The notes under the pieces: generated by a model
The model's input: the letters and a program-made list of their open reading frames with translations, nothing else
Told to the model about the DNA's origin: nothing
Databases searched by the model: none
Part shown: positions 1-5,544 of the stretch, in pieces
How the letters are laid out: the number at the start of each line of letters is the position of its first letter
Numbering within the stretch: position 1 is the stretch's first letter
Program-made: the position numbers and the translations under genes
Assembly: GCA_016200445.1 (NCBI GenBank)
Contig: JACQEQ010000375.1
Location: 1-5,681 of the forward strand
Length of the DNA: 5,681 nucleotides
Reading direction: 5' to 3'
Source: Gammaproteobacteria bacterium
GTDB taxonomy: Bacteria; Pseudomonadota; Gammaproteobacteria; SG8-11

Positions 1-1301
1 GATTCAAAGTACATCGCGAGTACTACATCAACGACGCTGGGCGGCAGATGGACATTCTGTGCGCCAGCGTGTGGCTGCGTTATCTGGAGCTGGGCGGCGA
101 GACGTTTACGTTTCCGCGCAACGGTTACAAAGGCGATTACGTGTACGACATTGCCGCGAATCTGCGTCGCGAGAGCGGTGCGAAATTTCATCATCCCGCC
201 GCAGTGGTGTTCAAAGATCAACCGCTGGACGAACAAGACGACGGCAGCGGCGACAAAGATGCGCACGTCGACGGCTTGATCGCGCGCGCCAAACAACTGT
301 TGGGCAAAGACGGCTATCGCATTGTGTTCGATGCGGGCCTGAACGCGATGCTGGCCGACATTCGCGGCGACCTGGAAGAGTTTGGCGTCGTGTACGAAAA
401 CTGGTTTTCGGAACGCACGTTGTTCGAAAACGGCGTCGTGAAAAAAACCATCGCGCGGCTACGCGAGCGCGGCTATGTTTATGAGAAAGACGGAGCGCAA
501 TGGTTTCGTTCCACCGATTTTGGCGATGAAAAAGACCGCGTGCTGGTGCGCGAGAACGGCCAGGAAACGTACTTCGGTTCCGACATCGCGTATCACGCCG
601 GCAAACTGGAGCGCGGCTTTACGCGCGTGATCGACGTGTGGGGTGCCGACCATCACGGTTATGTGCCGCGCGTTAAAGCCGCGTTGCAAGCGCTGGGCGA
701 CGACCCGGGCAAGCTCGATGTGTTGCTGGTGCAATTCGCGATTTTGTATCGCGGCGGCGAGAAGGCGCAGATGTCGACACGTGCCGGGCAGTTCGTCACG
801 TTACGCGAATTGCGCAAGGAAGTCGGCAACGACGCGGCGCGCTTTTTCTACGTGATGCGTAAATCCGAACAGCATCTGGATTTCGATCTCGATCTGGCCA
901 AGTCGCAAAGCGCCGACAACCCGGTGTATTACATCCAGTACGCGCACGCGCGCGTGTGCAGCGTGCTGCGGCAACTGGCTGAAAAGGGCGGTAGCTACGA
1001 CCGCGCACTCGGTCTGCAAAATCTGCATTTACTGACTGAAGAACACGAGCAAGCGTTGCTGCGCAACCTGGGACGTTTTCCGGAAGTGGTGGAAACCGCT
1101 GCACTGCAATACGAGCCGCATCAACTCGCACATTATCTGCGCGACCTGGCCAACGACTTTCACGCGTATTACAACTCGCATCAGTTCTTGGTCGATGATG
1201 CGGCATTGCGCAACGCACGACTGTCGTTGACGTTGGCAGCGCAGCGTGTGGTGAGCAACGGCTTGCATTTATTGGGCGTGTCGGCTCCCGAGGTCATGTA
1301 A
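1..1301 (+). CDS. argS: Arginyl-tRNA synthetase, 5' end cut off by window edge
   Basis: Class Ia aminoacyl-tRNA synthetase that charges tRNA-Arg with arginine in the cytoplasm. The reading frame is already open at base 3, and the first whole codons read FKVHREYYINDAGRQMDIL, the conserved catalytic-domain block of ArgRS; the internal ATG at 48 is therefore not the start. About 432 residues are present. Family members are usually 550-590 long, so roughly 130-160 N-terminal residues, including the HIGH signature, lie outside the window. Visible marks are WGADHHG (639-659), QMSTRAG at the KMSKS position (768-788), EVGNDAARFF, then DFDLDLAKSQSADNPVYYIQ and YAHARVCSVL leading into the C-terminal DALR anticodon-binding domain, which ends naturally in GVSAPEVM. 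The degenerate KMSKS is normal for this enzyme family. The SPOR gene begins one base after the stop, so the two are probably cotranscribed. Identity is near certain. Confidence 0.97.
   Translation, partial: FKVHREYYINDAGRQMDILCASVWLRYLELGGETFTFPRNGYKGDYVYDIAANLRRESGAKFHHPAAVVFKDQPLDEQDDGSGDKDAHVDGLIARAKQLLGKDGYRIVFDAGLNAMLADIRGDLEEFGVVYENWFSERTLFENGVVKKTIARLRERGYVYEKDGAQWFRSTDFGDEKDRVLVRENGQETYFGSDIAYHAGKLERGFTRVIDVWGADHHGYVPRVKAALQALGDDPGKLDVLLVQFAILYRGGEKAQMSTRAGQFVTLRELRKEVGNDAARFFYVMRKSEQHLDFDLDLAKSQSADNPVYYIQYAHARVCSVLRQLAEKGGSYDRALGLQNLHLLTEEHEQALLRNLGRFPEVVETAALQYEPHQLAHYLRDLANDFHAYYNSHQFLVDDAALRNARLSLTLAAQRVVSNGLHLLGVSAPEVM
1290..1294 (+). promoter_or_regulatory. Ribosome binding site for TTG-started SPOR gene
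   Basis: GAGGT lies inside the last codons of argS and ends 8 bases before the TTG at 1303. It supports the unusual TTG as the true start. No in-frame ATG occurs near it: the next in-frame Met is residue 24, inside the membrane segment. Confidence 0.6.
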
Positions 1302-1302
1302 C

Positions 1303-1935
1303 TTGGCACACGACTACAAACGCAACGCGGCCTACAAGCCCAAGACCAGGGTTCCCGGTTGGTTAACTTTTATGGCCGGGTTGGCCATTGGGTTGTTGGC
1401 TGCGGTATTGCTTTATCTAAAGCAACAAAGCGATAACGAGCATCGCGTGTCTGCCCCGGTGGCTGCGGCAACGAGCTCGAGTGCACCGCAAACAGACCCA
1501 AAAGATTCGACCACGCCGCCGCCACGTTTTGAGTTTTATACGATCCTTCCCGAGCAGGAAGTGATTATTCCTGATCAGGAGATCAAAGAAACCAAACCGG
1601 TGAAGTCAAAACCGGAAACCGGCAAACAAGGCACACCCACCCCTGCACCTGCAACCGGAGTTGTAGCGAATCTACAGCCGCCTGCTACCGGTAAGAAAGG
1701 TAACTACATCGTGCAAGTCGGCGCCTTCAAAAAAGCGGATGAAGCAGATCGGTTACGTGCGGCGTTAGCGCTGCTGGGTATCGAGTCTTCGGTGCAAGTG
1801 GTGCGGATCGGCGACAGCGACAGCTTTCACCGCGTACGTGTCGGTCCTTTCGATGACCTCGACCGCGCCAATCGCACCCGCGCCAAACTCAAACAGAACA
1901 ACTACAACTCGATATTGTTGCAGGTGAAGAGTTGA
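1303..1935 (+). CDS. FtsN-like SPOR-domain inner-membrane protein
   Basis: A 210-residue bitopic membrane protein, probably binding peptidoglycan and acting in cell division or wall maintenance. A short basic cytoplasmic tail (residues 1-19) precedes one hydrophobic segment, about 20-39. Next comes a Pro/Ser/Thr/Lys-rich periplasmic linker, about 41-130, then a C-terminal SPOR domain, about 133-209, with YIVQVGAFKKADEADRLRAAL and FHRVRVGPFDDLDRANR. SPOR domains bind glycan strands stripped of stem peptides at septa. The linker segment FEFYTILPEQEVIIPDQE (76-93) resembles FtsN-like proteins encoded beside argS in Pseudomonas and relatives. The TTG start is backed by GAGGT 8 bases upstream and begins one base after the argS stop, which suggests translational coupling. 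In many relatives hslVU follows this gene; here it does not. Whether this is the essential FtsN or a paralogue cannot be told from sequence, so no symbol is given. Confidence 0.9.
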   Translation: MAHDYKRNAAYKPKTRVPGWLTFMAGLAIGLLAAVLLYLKQQSDNEHRVSAPVAAATSSSAPQTDPKDSTTPPPRFEFYTILPEQEVIIPDQEIKETKPVKSKPETGKQGTPTPAPATGVVANLQPPATGKKGNYIVQVGAFKKADEADRLRAALALLGIESSVQVVRIGDSDSFHRVRVGPFDDLDRANRTRAKLKQNNYNSILLQVKS

Positions 1936-2058
1936 GGTTAGTGTAAATCCCCGGCGATTGTGGATGCCGCAGTACGTGACTGGCAAGGCGCGGGAATTTT
2001 TCACAGGCTCTAAGCGCTTACAGGGATAGTTGTCAGCTCATCGCAATCCTAGCGGGAG

Positions 2059-2078
2059 TGATTTTATATCGCTATCAT
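2059..2078 (+). promoter_or_regulatory. Possible -10 element and dyad before the ZIP operon
   Basis: TATCAT at 2073-2078 matches five of six bases of the sigma-70 -10 consensus and lies 32 bases before the ZIP start. No good -35 box sits 16-18 bases upstream, so this would be a weak or activator-dependent promoter. An imperfect dyad, TGAT (2059-2062) and ATCA (2074-2077), overlaps it and could be an operator. It does not look like the known Zur consensus. This is a candidate only. Confidence 0.25.
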
Positions 2079-2096
2079 GCGCCCCTTCAGTCGCTT

Positions 2097-2103
2097 GAGT
2101 GGA
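2097..2103 (+). promoter_or_regulatory. Ribosome binding site that selects ATG 2111
   Basis: GAGTGGA ends 7 bases before ATG 2111. The in-frame GTG at 2099 overlaps this motif and has no purine-rich site of its own upstream, so the ATG is the better start. Confidence 0.55.
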
Positions 2104-2110
2104 TTTAACC

Positions 2111-2893
2111 ATGGCGCTATTGGCGTGGATCATTGCATTTTGCCTGGTCGGTGGCAGCTTGACGGTGTTGATGGCATCCGCATTGTTTCTGGTGCCGGAT
2201 TCGGTACGCCTGCGGCTCGAACCGCACTTGGTGAGTTTCGCCACTGGCGTGCTGCTGGGTGCCGCATTTCTGGGTTTGTTGCCGCACGCTCTTGAAGCGC
2301 CCGGCGCTTCCGGCGTGCATGGTGTGTTAGCCGTGGTGTTAGTCGGAGTCCTGGTATTTTTTCTGCTCGAAAAACTCTTGCTCTGGCGCCATTGCCATGC
2401 CGATCATTGTGAAATTCACGATGCCGATCATTTAAAGCCTCCTGCCGCACCGGCCGGTTTGCTCATTTTGGTGGGCGATGGCGTGCATAGTTTTGTCGAT
2501 GGCATTCTCATCGGCGCCGCGTTTTTATCTGACGTGCATTTGGGCATCATTACCGCATTGGCGATTGCCTCGCACGAGGTGCCTCAGCAAGTCAGTAACA
2601 TCGTCGTATTGTTGCAAAGCGGTTACACGCGCGTGCAAGCAGTTGCTTTTAGCGTGTTAACCAGCGGTAGCACCGTGCTGGGCGGAATCGTAGCGTTTAT
2701 CAGTTTGGATGCATCGACGCGCTTCATGCCTTATGTGCTGGCTTTCGCCGCCGCCAGTTTTATCTATATTGCGGTGGCAGATTTGATTCCCGGCTTGCAT
2801 AAACGCGTGCAACCACGTGCGATGCTCGACCAGATTGTATTAATCAGTGCGGGAGCGATGCTGATTTATTTCAGCCATTCCGCATTGCATTGA
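2111..2893 (+). CDS. ZIP-family divalent metal transporter
   Basis: A 260-residue polytopic inner-membrane protein that likely moves Zn(II) or another divalent metal into the cytoplasm. About eight hydrophobic segments can be seen, near 5-27, 40-58, 70-91, 114-139, 145-169, 176-198, 206-226 and 238-256. Segment 4 carries HSFVDG (126-131) and segment 5 HEVPQQ (155-160), the paired metal-site motifs of the family. The loop between segments 3 and 4 is histidine-rich (H94, H96, H99, H103, H107, plus C95 and C100), as in ZIP proteins that bind metal in this loop. Two positions that are often acidic in segment 5 are amides here (Q160 and N163). I chose ATG 2111 over an upstream GTG because of the ribosome binding site. 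It is the first gene of a close-packed group, 24 bases before the ACT gene. Metal specificity cannot be read from sequence; zinc is a guess from the family. Confidence 0.9.
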   Translation: MALLAWIIAFCLVGGSLTVLMASALFLVPDSVRLRLEPHLVSFATGVLLGAAFLGLLPHALEAPGASGVHGVLAVVLVGVLVFFLLEKLLLWRHCHADHCEIHDADHLKPPAAPAGLLILVGDGVHSFVDGILIGAAFLSDVHLGIITALAIASHEVPQQVSNIVVLLQSGYTRVQAVAFSVLTSGSTVLGGIVAFISLDASTRFMPYVLAFAAASFIYIAVADLIPGLHKRVQPRAMLDQIVLISAGAMLIYFSHSALH

Positions 2894-2917
2894 AGCTCAC
2901 TTCCGGGAGGTCATGCA

Positions 2918-3439
2918 ATGGCACCTTGGTTCATGTTGGCCTTAGTCGGGCGCGATCAGGCAGGGATAGTCGCGCGCATTACCCAAGCCTTGTATCAAGG
3001 AGGTGCCAACTTGGGTGAAGCGTCGATGCTGCGTCTGGGCGGCAATTTCGCGATGATGTTGATGGTGAGTCATGCAAGCGATGCCCGTGCAGTTGAGCAG
3101 TTGGTGGCGCGCGATGCGCAGGAGCTCGGCTTAACCGTGCATGTCGACGCGATCACGGGTCAATTGCATCGGCACATACAACCCAATATGAGCGTGTCGG
3201 TGTACGGCGCTGATCGCAGCGGCATCGTCGCGCGCGTTACAGGTGCGTTGGCCAAGGTTGGGTTCCATATCTTGAATTTAGAGTCCGATGTCGGCGGTAA
3301 CGATCAACAACCGCTGTACATCATGCACATCGAAGGTCACTGCGCATCCAGCGTCGAACAACTGCAAGCTACACTCGAACCCATCACCCGCGACGGCATA
3401 CAAATTCATTTTGAAACCATCGAGCCCATGGTGGGCTGA
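2918..3439 (+). CDS. Tandem ACT-domain protein, GcvR family
   Basis: A 173-residue soluble protein made of two ACT domains, about residues 4-78 and 91-170. Each opens with the same ligand-loop pattern: LVGRDQAGIVARIT (9-22) and VYGADRSGIVARVT (95-108). ACT domains usually bind amino acids at dimer interfaces. Length and layout match GcvR of Escherichia coli, which antagonises GcvA at the glycine cleavage operon without binding DNA strongly itself. No gcv gene or gcvA is in the window, so a glycine cleavage role is only a family transfer and the symbol is withheld. A strong site, GGGAGG (2905-2910), sits 7 bases before the ATG; an out-of-frame ATG at 2913 is ignored. The def gene starts 3 bases after its stop, so the two are very probably translated from one message. 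Confidence 0.87.
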   Translation: MAPWFMLALVGRDQAGIVARITQALYQGGANLGEASMLRLGGNFAMMLMVSHASDARAVEQLVARDAQELGLTVHVDAITGQLHRHIQPNMSVSVYGADRSGIVARVTGALAKVGFHILNLESDVGGNDQQPLYIMHIEGHCASSVEQLQATLEPITRDGIQIHFETIEPMVG

Positions 3440-3442
3440 ACT

Positions 3443-3943
3443 ATGGCCGTGTTACCGGTGTTAGTTTTTCCAGACGAGCGTTTAAAGCAACCTGCGCAAC
3501 CGGTCGGGCATTTCGATCATGCCCTGCGTGATTTCATCACTGATCTCGAACAGACCATGCGCGCAGGTCCGGGCGGGGTAGGTATCGCCGCACCGCAGGT
3601 GGGTTGCCAGCAGCGCATTGTGATCGTAGACGTTTCGAGCAAGCCAAAGCTCGTGCATCATGGCTGCTTGATTCTAATTAATCCTGAGATTACCTACCGC
3701 GACGGCAGCGTCATGGGACGTGAAGGCTGTATGTCAGTTCCGGATTTTACCGGCAACGTTATGCGCGCACAAAATATCAAGTTATGCGCCCTCGACGCAC
3801 GGGGTGCGAAGCTGGAGCTTGCGTGCACGGGTTACGAGGCACGAGCGATTCAGCACGAACTGGATCATCTGGACGGCCTGCTGTTTCTCGACCGGCTGGT
3901 CAGCCGGCGCACCGATCTGTTTCCACGCAAGAAATATCAGTAA
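3443..3943 (+). CDS. def: Peptide deformylase
   Basis: A 166-residue metalloenzyme that removes the formyl group from the N-terminal methionine of nascent proteins at the ribosome. All three signature motifs are intact: GVGIAAPQ (45-52), EGCMS (94-98, with Cys96 as metal ligand) and QHELDH (137-142, with His138 and His142 as ligands and Glu139 as the catalytic base). Length is typical for a short bacterial deformylase, and there is no long C-terminal tail. The start lies 3 bases after the ACT gene stop with only a weak purine tract (GTGGG) before it, which suggests translational coupling. It is not next to fmt, the usual partner of def, so the genome may carry a second def-fmt copy elsewhere, which would make this a paralogue; that is inference. 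Activity is expected because no catalytic residue is missing. Confidence 0.95.
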   Translation: MAVLPVLVFPDERLKQPAQPVGHFDHALRDFITDLEQTMRAGPGGVGIAAPQVGCQQRIVIVDVSSKPKLVHHGCLILINPEITYRDGSVMGREGCMSVPDFTGNVMRAQNIKLCALDARGAKLELACTGYEARAIQHELDHLDGLLFLDRLVSRRTDLFPRKKYQ

Positions 3944-3956
3944 GGCACCGTGATAT

Positions 3957-4688
3957 ATGCGTATTACCCGAGTATTCCAGCCTGTTGCATTGACCAGCGG
4001 TACAAGCATCGATCTGGACGAGCACGCATCACATCACCTTGCCCATGTGCTACGTATAAAACCTAGCGCACCCGTGGTGTTGTTTAATGGCGAGGGTGGC
4101 GAGTACCAGGCGCAGGTGCAAACCGTCGGTAAACGCGGCGTGGCGGTGCTCGTCGGCGCACGTACCGATCCGCTGCGCGAGTCGAAACTGGTAACCGTTC
4201 TGGCCCAAGGCGTGTCGCGTGGCGAGCGCATGGATTACACGCTGCAAAAAGCCGTTGAGTTAGGAGTGTCGCGCATTGTACCTTTGTCCACCGAGCACAG
4301 CATGGTGAACCTGAGCGGCGAACGCCGTGAGCGGCGGACGCAACACTGGCAAAGCATCATCGTGAGTGCCTGCGAACAATGCGGCCGTAATGCGGTGCCA
4401 AAGCTTGATATCCCATGTGAGTTTGGTGCGTGGCTCAAAGCGGATACCGGCAGTTTAAAACTGGTTTTGCACCAAGGCGGCGAAAAAAGTTTATCCGAGC
4501 TGCCGGCACCGTCCGGTGCGGTCACGCTGTTGGTAGGTCCTGAAGGCGGGTTGTCGGACAGCGAAGTGGTACGCGCACAAGCGCTTGGGTTTACGGTATT
4601 ACGGCTGGGTCCGCGGGTCTTGCGCACCGAAACTGCCGGCGTCGCTGCGTTGGCGGCAATACAAGCGAAGTGGGGTGATCTGTGTTGA
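3957..4688 (+). CDS. rsmE: 16S rRNA (uracil(1498)-N3)-methyltransferase
   Basis: A 243-residue SPOUT-class methyltransferase, the same length as the Escherichia coli enzyme, that makes m3U1498 in helix 44 of 16S rRNA using S-adenosylmethionine on the assembled 30S subunit. The N-terminal PUA-like RNA-binding part (about 1-70) begins MRITRVF and contains HHLAHVLR (26-33). The catalytic domain shows QKAVELGVSRIVPL (97-110), EQCGRN (140-145), LVGPEGGLSDSE (192-203) and LGPRVLRTETAGVAAL (217-232). The last two form the knotted cofactor pocket. ATG 3957 follows the def stop by 13 bases, with TAAGG (3941-3945) as a modest ribosome binding site. The stop overlaps the start of the DUF3047 gene by 7 bases. 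No residue of the known motifs appears lost. Confidence 0.96.
   Translation: MRITRVFQPVALTSGTSIDLDEHASHHLAHVLRIKPSAPVVLFNGEGGEYQAQVQTVGKRGVAVLVGARTDPLRESKLVTVLAQGVSRGERMDYTLQKAVELGVSRIVPLSTEHSMVNLSGERRERRTQHWQSIIVSACEQCGRNAVPKLDIPCEFGAWLKADTGSLKLVLHQGGEKSLSELPAPSGAVTLLVGPEGGLSDSEVVRAQALGFTVLRLGPRVLRTETAGVAALAAIQAKWGDLC
4672..4680 (+). promoter_or_regulatory. Ribosome binding site inside the end of rsmE
   Basis: GGGGTGATC pairs well with the extended 3' end of 16S rRNA, with one mismatch to GGAGGTGATC. It serves GTG 4682; the adjacent TTG at 4685 is an equally possible start one codon later. Confidence 0.5.
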
Positions 4689-5347
4689 GTGAAAAATCCG
4701 TATCCAGGGTTGCGTTTGCAAGTCTGGCAGTTTTCGTGCTTACAACTTCAACATCTGCCATAGGTGACGAAGTCATGGTTGGGCCCTTTTCAAAAGCCAA
4801 CGTGCAGGGTTGGGAAGAAAAAAGTTTTCGCGGCCATACCGAATATATAATCAAGGACGACGGCGGGCGTAGTGTACTTGCCGCAAACAGCAACTCCGCC
4901 GCGTCCGGGTTATTCAAAAAAATCGACGTCGATTTAGAGAGTACCCCGTACCTTAATTGGTCTTGGAAAATCGACCACGTACTCGCCGCCGCCGATGAAC
5001 GCAGCAAAAAGGGCGACGACTATCCGGCGCGTGTCTATGTGGTGTTTTCCAGCGGCCCATTATTTTGGAAAACGCGCACCCTAAACTATGTGTGGTCGAG
5101 CAATCAGGGCGTGGATGCGGAATGGCCAAATGCCTATACCGCCAGCGCGCACATGATCGCCGTCGAAGGTGGTCGAGAGCAGGTGGGGCAGTGGCGTACG
5201 TACCGCCGCAATGTGCGTGAAGACTTCAAGAAATATTTTGGCGAAGACCTGACCCAGGCCAGCGCCATCGCGATCATGACCGACACCGACAACACCGGCC
5301 AAGACGCCAGCGCCTTATACGGCGATATTTTCTTTAGTAGTAATTAG
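4682..5347 (+). CDS. Exported DUF3047 protein of unknown function
   Basis: A 221-residue protein matching my memory of the DUF3047 family; the biochemical role of the family is not known to me. Residues 1-28 look like a signal peptide: Lys5 and Arg9, a hydrophobic stretch about 10-20 and small residues STSAIG before the mature start, so it is probably periplasmic. The mature part has the family features LNWSWKIDHVL (91-101), KKGDDYPARVYVVF (109-122), LNYVWSS (134-140), WRTYRRNVREDF (171-182) and AIAIMTDTDNTGQDASALYGDI (195-216). The aspartates and aromatics would suit a beta-sandwich carbohydrate- or calcium-binding fold, but that is inference. The GTG start overlaps the rsmE end by 7 bases, making it the last gene of the operon. 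The stop TAG sits inside a 13-base tandem repeat, and the second copy supplies another in-frame TAG two codons later. Confidence 0.85.
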   Translation: MLSEKSVSRVAFASLAVFVLTTSTSAIGDEVMVGPFSKANVQGWEEKSFRGHTEYIIKDDGGRSVLAANSNSAASGLFKKIDVDLESTPYLNWSWKIDHVLAAADERSKKGDDYPARVYVVFSSGPLFWKTRTLNYVWSSNQGVDAEWPNAYTASAHMIAVEGGREQVGQWRTYRRNVREDFKKYFGEDLTQASAIAIMTDTDNTGQDASALYGDIFFSSN

Positions 5348-5361
5348 CAGTAGTAATTAGC
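5336..5361 (+). repeat. 13-base exact tandem duplication across a stop codon
   Basis: AGTAGTAATTAGC occurs at 5336-5348 and again at 5349-5361 with no change. The first copy encodes the last Ser-Ser-Asn and the stop of the DUF3047 gene; the second lies downstream. It looks like a replication slippage event that left the protein end intact. Confidence 0.85.
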
Positions 5362-5392
5362 GCACTGGGTACCCGGCGGCGCGCCAGTCAGG

Positions 5393-5406
5393 TATCCTTA
5401 GCGCCC
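5393..5406 (+). promoter_or_regulatory. Possible tRNA-Ser promoter: -10 and GC-rich discriminator
   Basis: TATCCT (5393-5398) matches four of six bases of a -10 box and is followed by TAGCGCCC, a G/C-rich discriminator of the kind found at stable-RNA promoters under stringent control. It lies 16 bases before the tRNA. I see no -35 box at the right distance, so the call is weak. Read-through from the upstream operon, which has no visible terminator, is an alternative source of the transcript. Confidence 0.25.
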
Positions 5407-5414
5407 TGTTTTCC

Positions 5415-5504
5415 GGAGGTGTGCCAGAGCGGTTGAATGGATCAGTCTTGAAAACTGACGAGGGGGCAACTCCTCCGTGAGTTCGAATCTCACCGCCTCC
5501 GCCA
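5415..5504 (+). tRNA. tRNA-Ser, anticodon UGA
   Basis: A complete 90-base class II tRNA. Acceptor strands are GGAGGTG (5415-5421) and CGCCTCC (5494-5500), with one G-U pair. The short D stem is CCA/TGG around AGCGGTTGAA. The anticodon stem TCAGT/ACTGA encloses loop CTTGAAA (5447-5453), with anticodon TGA at 5449-5451. The long variable arm is GAGGGG-GCAA-CTCCTC (5460-5475), typical of serine tRNA. The T arm is GTGAG-TTCGAAT-CTCAC. The discriminator is G5501 and CCA is encoded (5502-5504). It reads UCA and, by wobble, other UCN serine codons. All arms pair, so it should be functional. It begins 67 bases after the DUF3047 stop. Confidence 0.97.
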
Positions 5505-5513
5505 CATGCTAAC

Positions 5514-5543
5514 AACGGCCCGATCAGCGGGCCGTTTCTATTT
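5514..5543 (+). terminator. Intrinsic terminator after tRNA-Ser
   Basis: A perfect 9-base-pair stem, AACGGCCCG (5514-5522) and CGGGCCGTT (5528-5536), with loop ATCAG, followed by the T-rich tail TTCTATTT. It lies 10 bases after the CCA end of the tRNA and would end the tRNA transcript. It also directly flanks the group II intron insertion point. Confidence 0.9.
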
Positions 5544-5544
5544 G

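Larger units (their letters stand above)
1936..2110. other. Non-coding gap between SPOR and ZIP genes
   Basis: The longest gene-free stretch between coding regions (175 bases). I see no strong stem followed by a T run, so termination of the argS-SPOR transcript here is not shown. It holds a perfect 10-base palindrome, TAAGCGCTTA (2011-2020), and an A/T-rich patch (2061-2078) that is the likeliest place for the promoter of the downstream operon. No small ORF with a credible ribosome binding site was found. Confidence 0.6.

Noticed and set aside
768..788. Degenerate KMSKS motif (QMSTRAG) in ArgRS as a sign of inactivation
   Set aside because: Arginyl-tRNA synthetases commonly lack a canonical KMSKS, and this QMSTR form is known to me from Pseudomonas-type enzymes.
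796..1218. 140-residue open frame on the minus strand inside argS
   Set aside because: It lies wholly within a well-supported argS, its protein is rich in Arg, Pro and Cys with no domain I recognise, and it is explained by codon bias of the opposite strand. The same holds for the minus-strand frames at 4235-4627 and 4591-5007.
1947..2000. Possible terminator after the SPOR gene (CCCCGGCG and GCGCGGGAATTTTT)
   Set aside because: The strands pair poorly and would need a loop of more than 30 bases, so the T run alone does not make a terminator.
2099..2110. GTG at 2099 as start of the ZIP protein, adding four residues
   Set aside because: There is no ribosome binding site before it, while GAGTGGA is well placed for ATG 2111. 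The upstream residues (VDLT) add nothing typical of the family.
5364..5388. Inverted repeat ACTGG and CCAGT before the tRNA, as operon terminator
   Set aside because: Only 5 base pairs around a 15-base loop and no T run after it.
5415..5504. tRNA-Ser as an attachment site for a genomic island
   Set aside because: No integrase, no repeated 3' tRNA end and no island genes are visible. The element downstream is a group II intron placed after the terminator, which does not use tRNA attachment.
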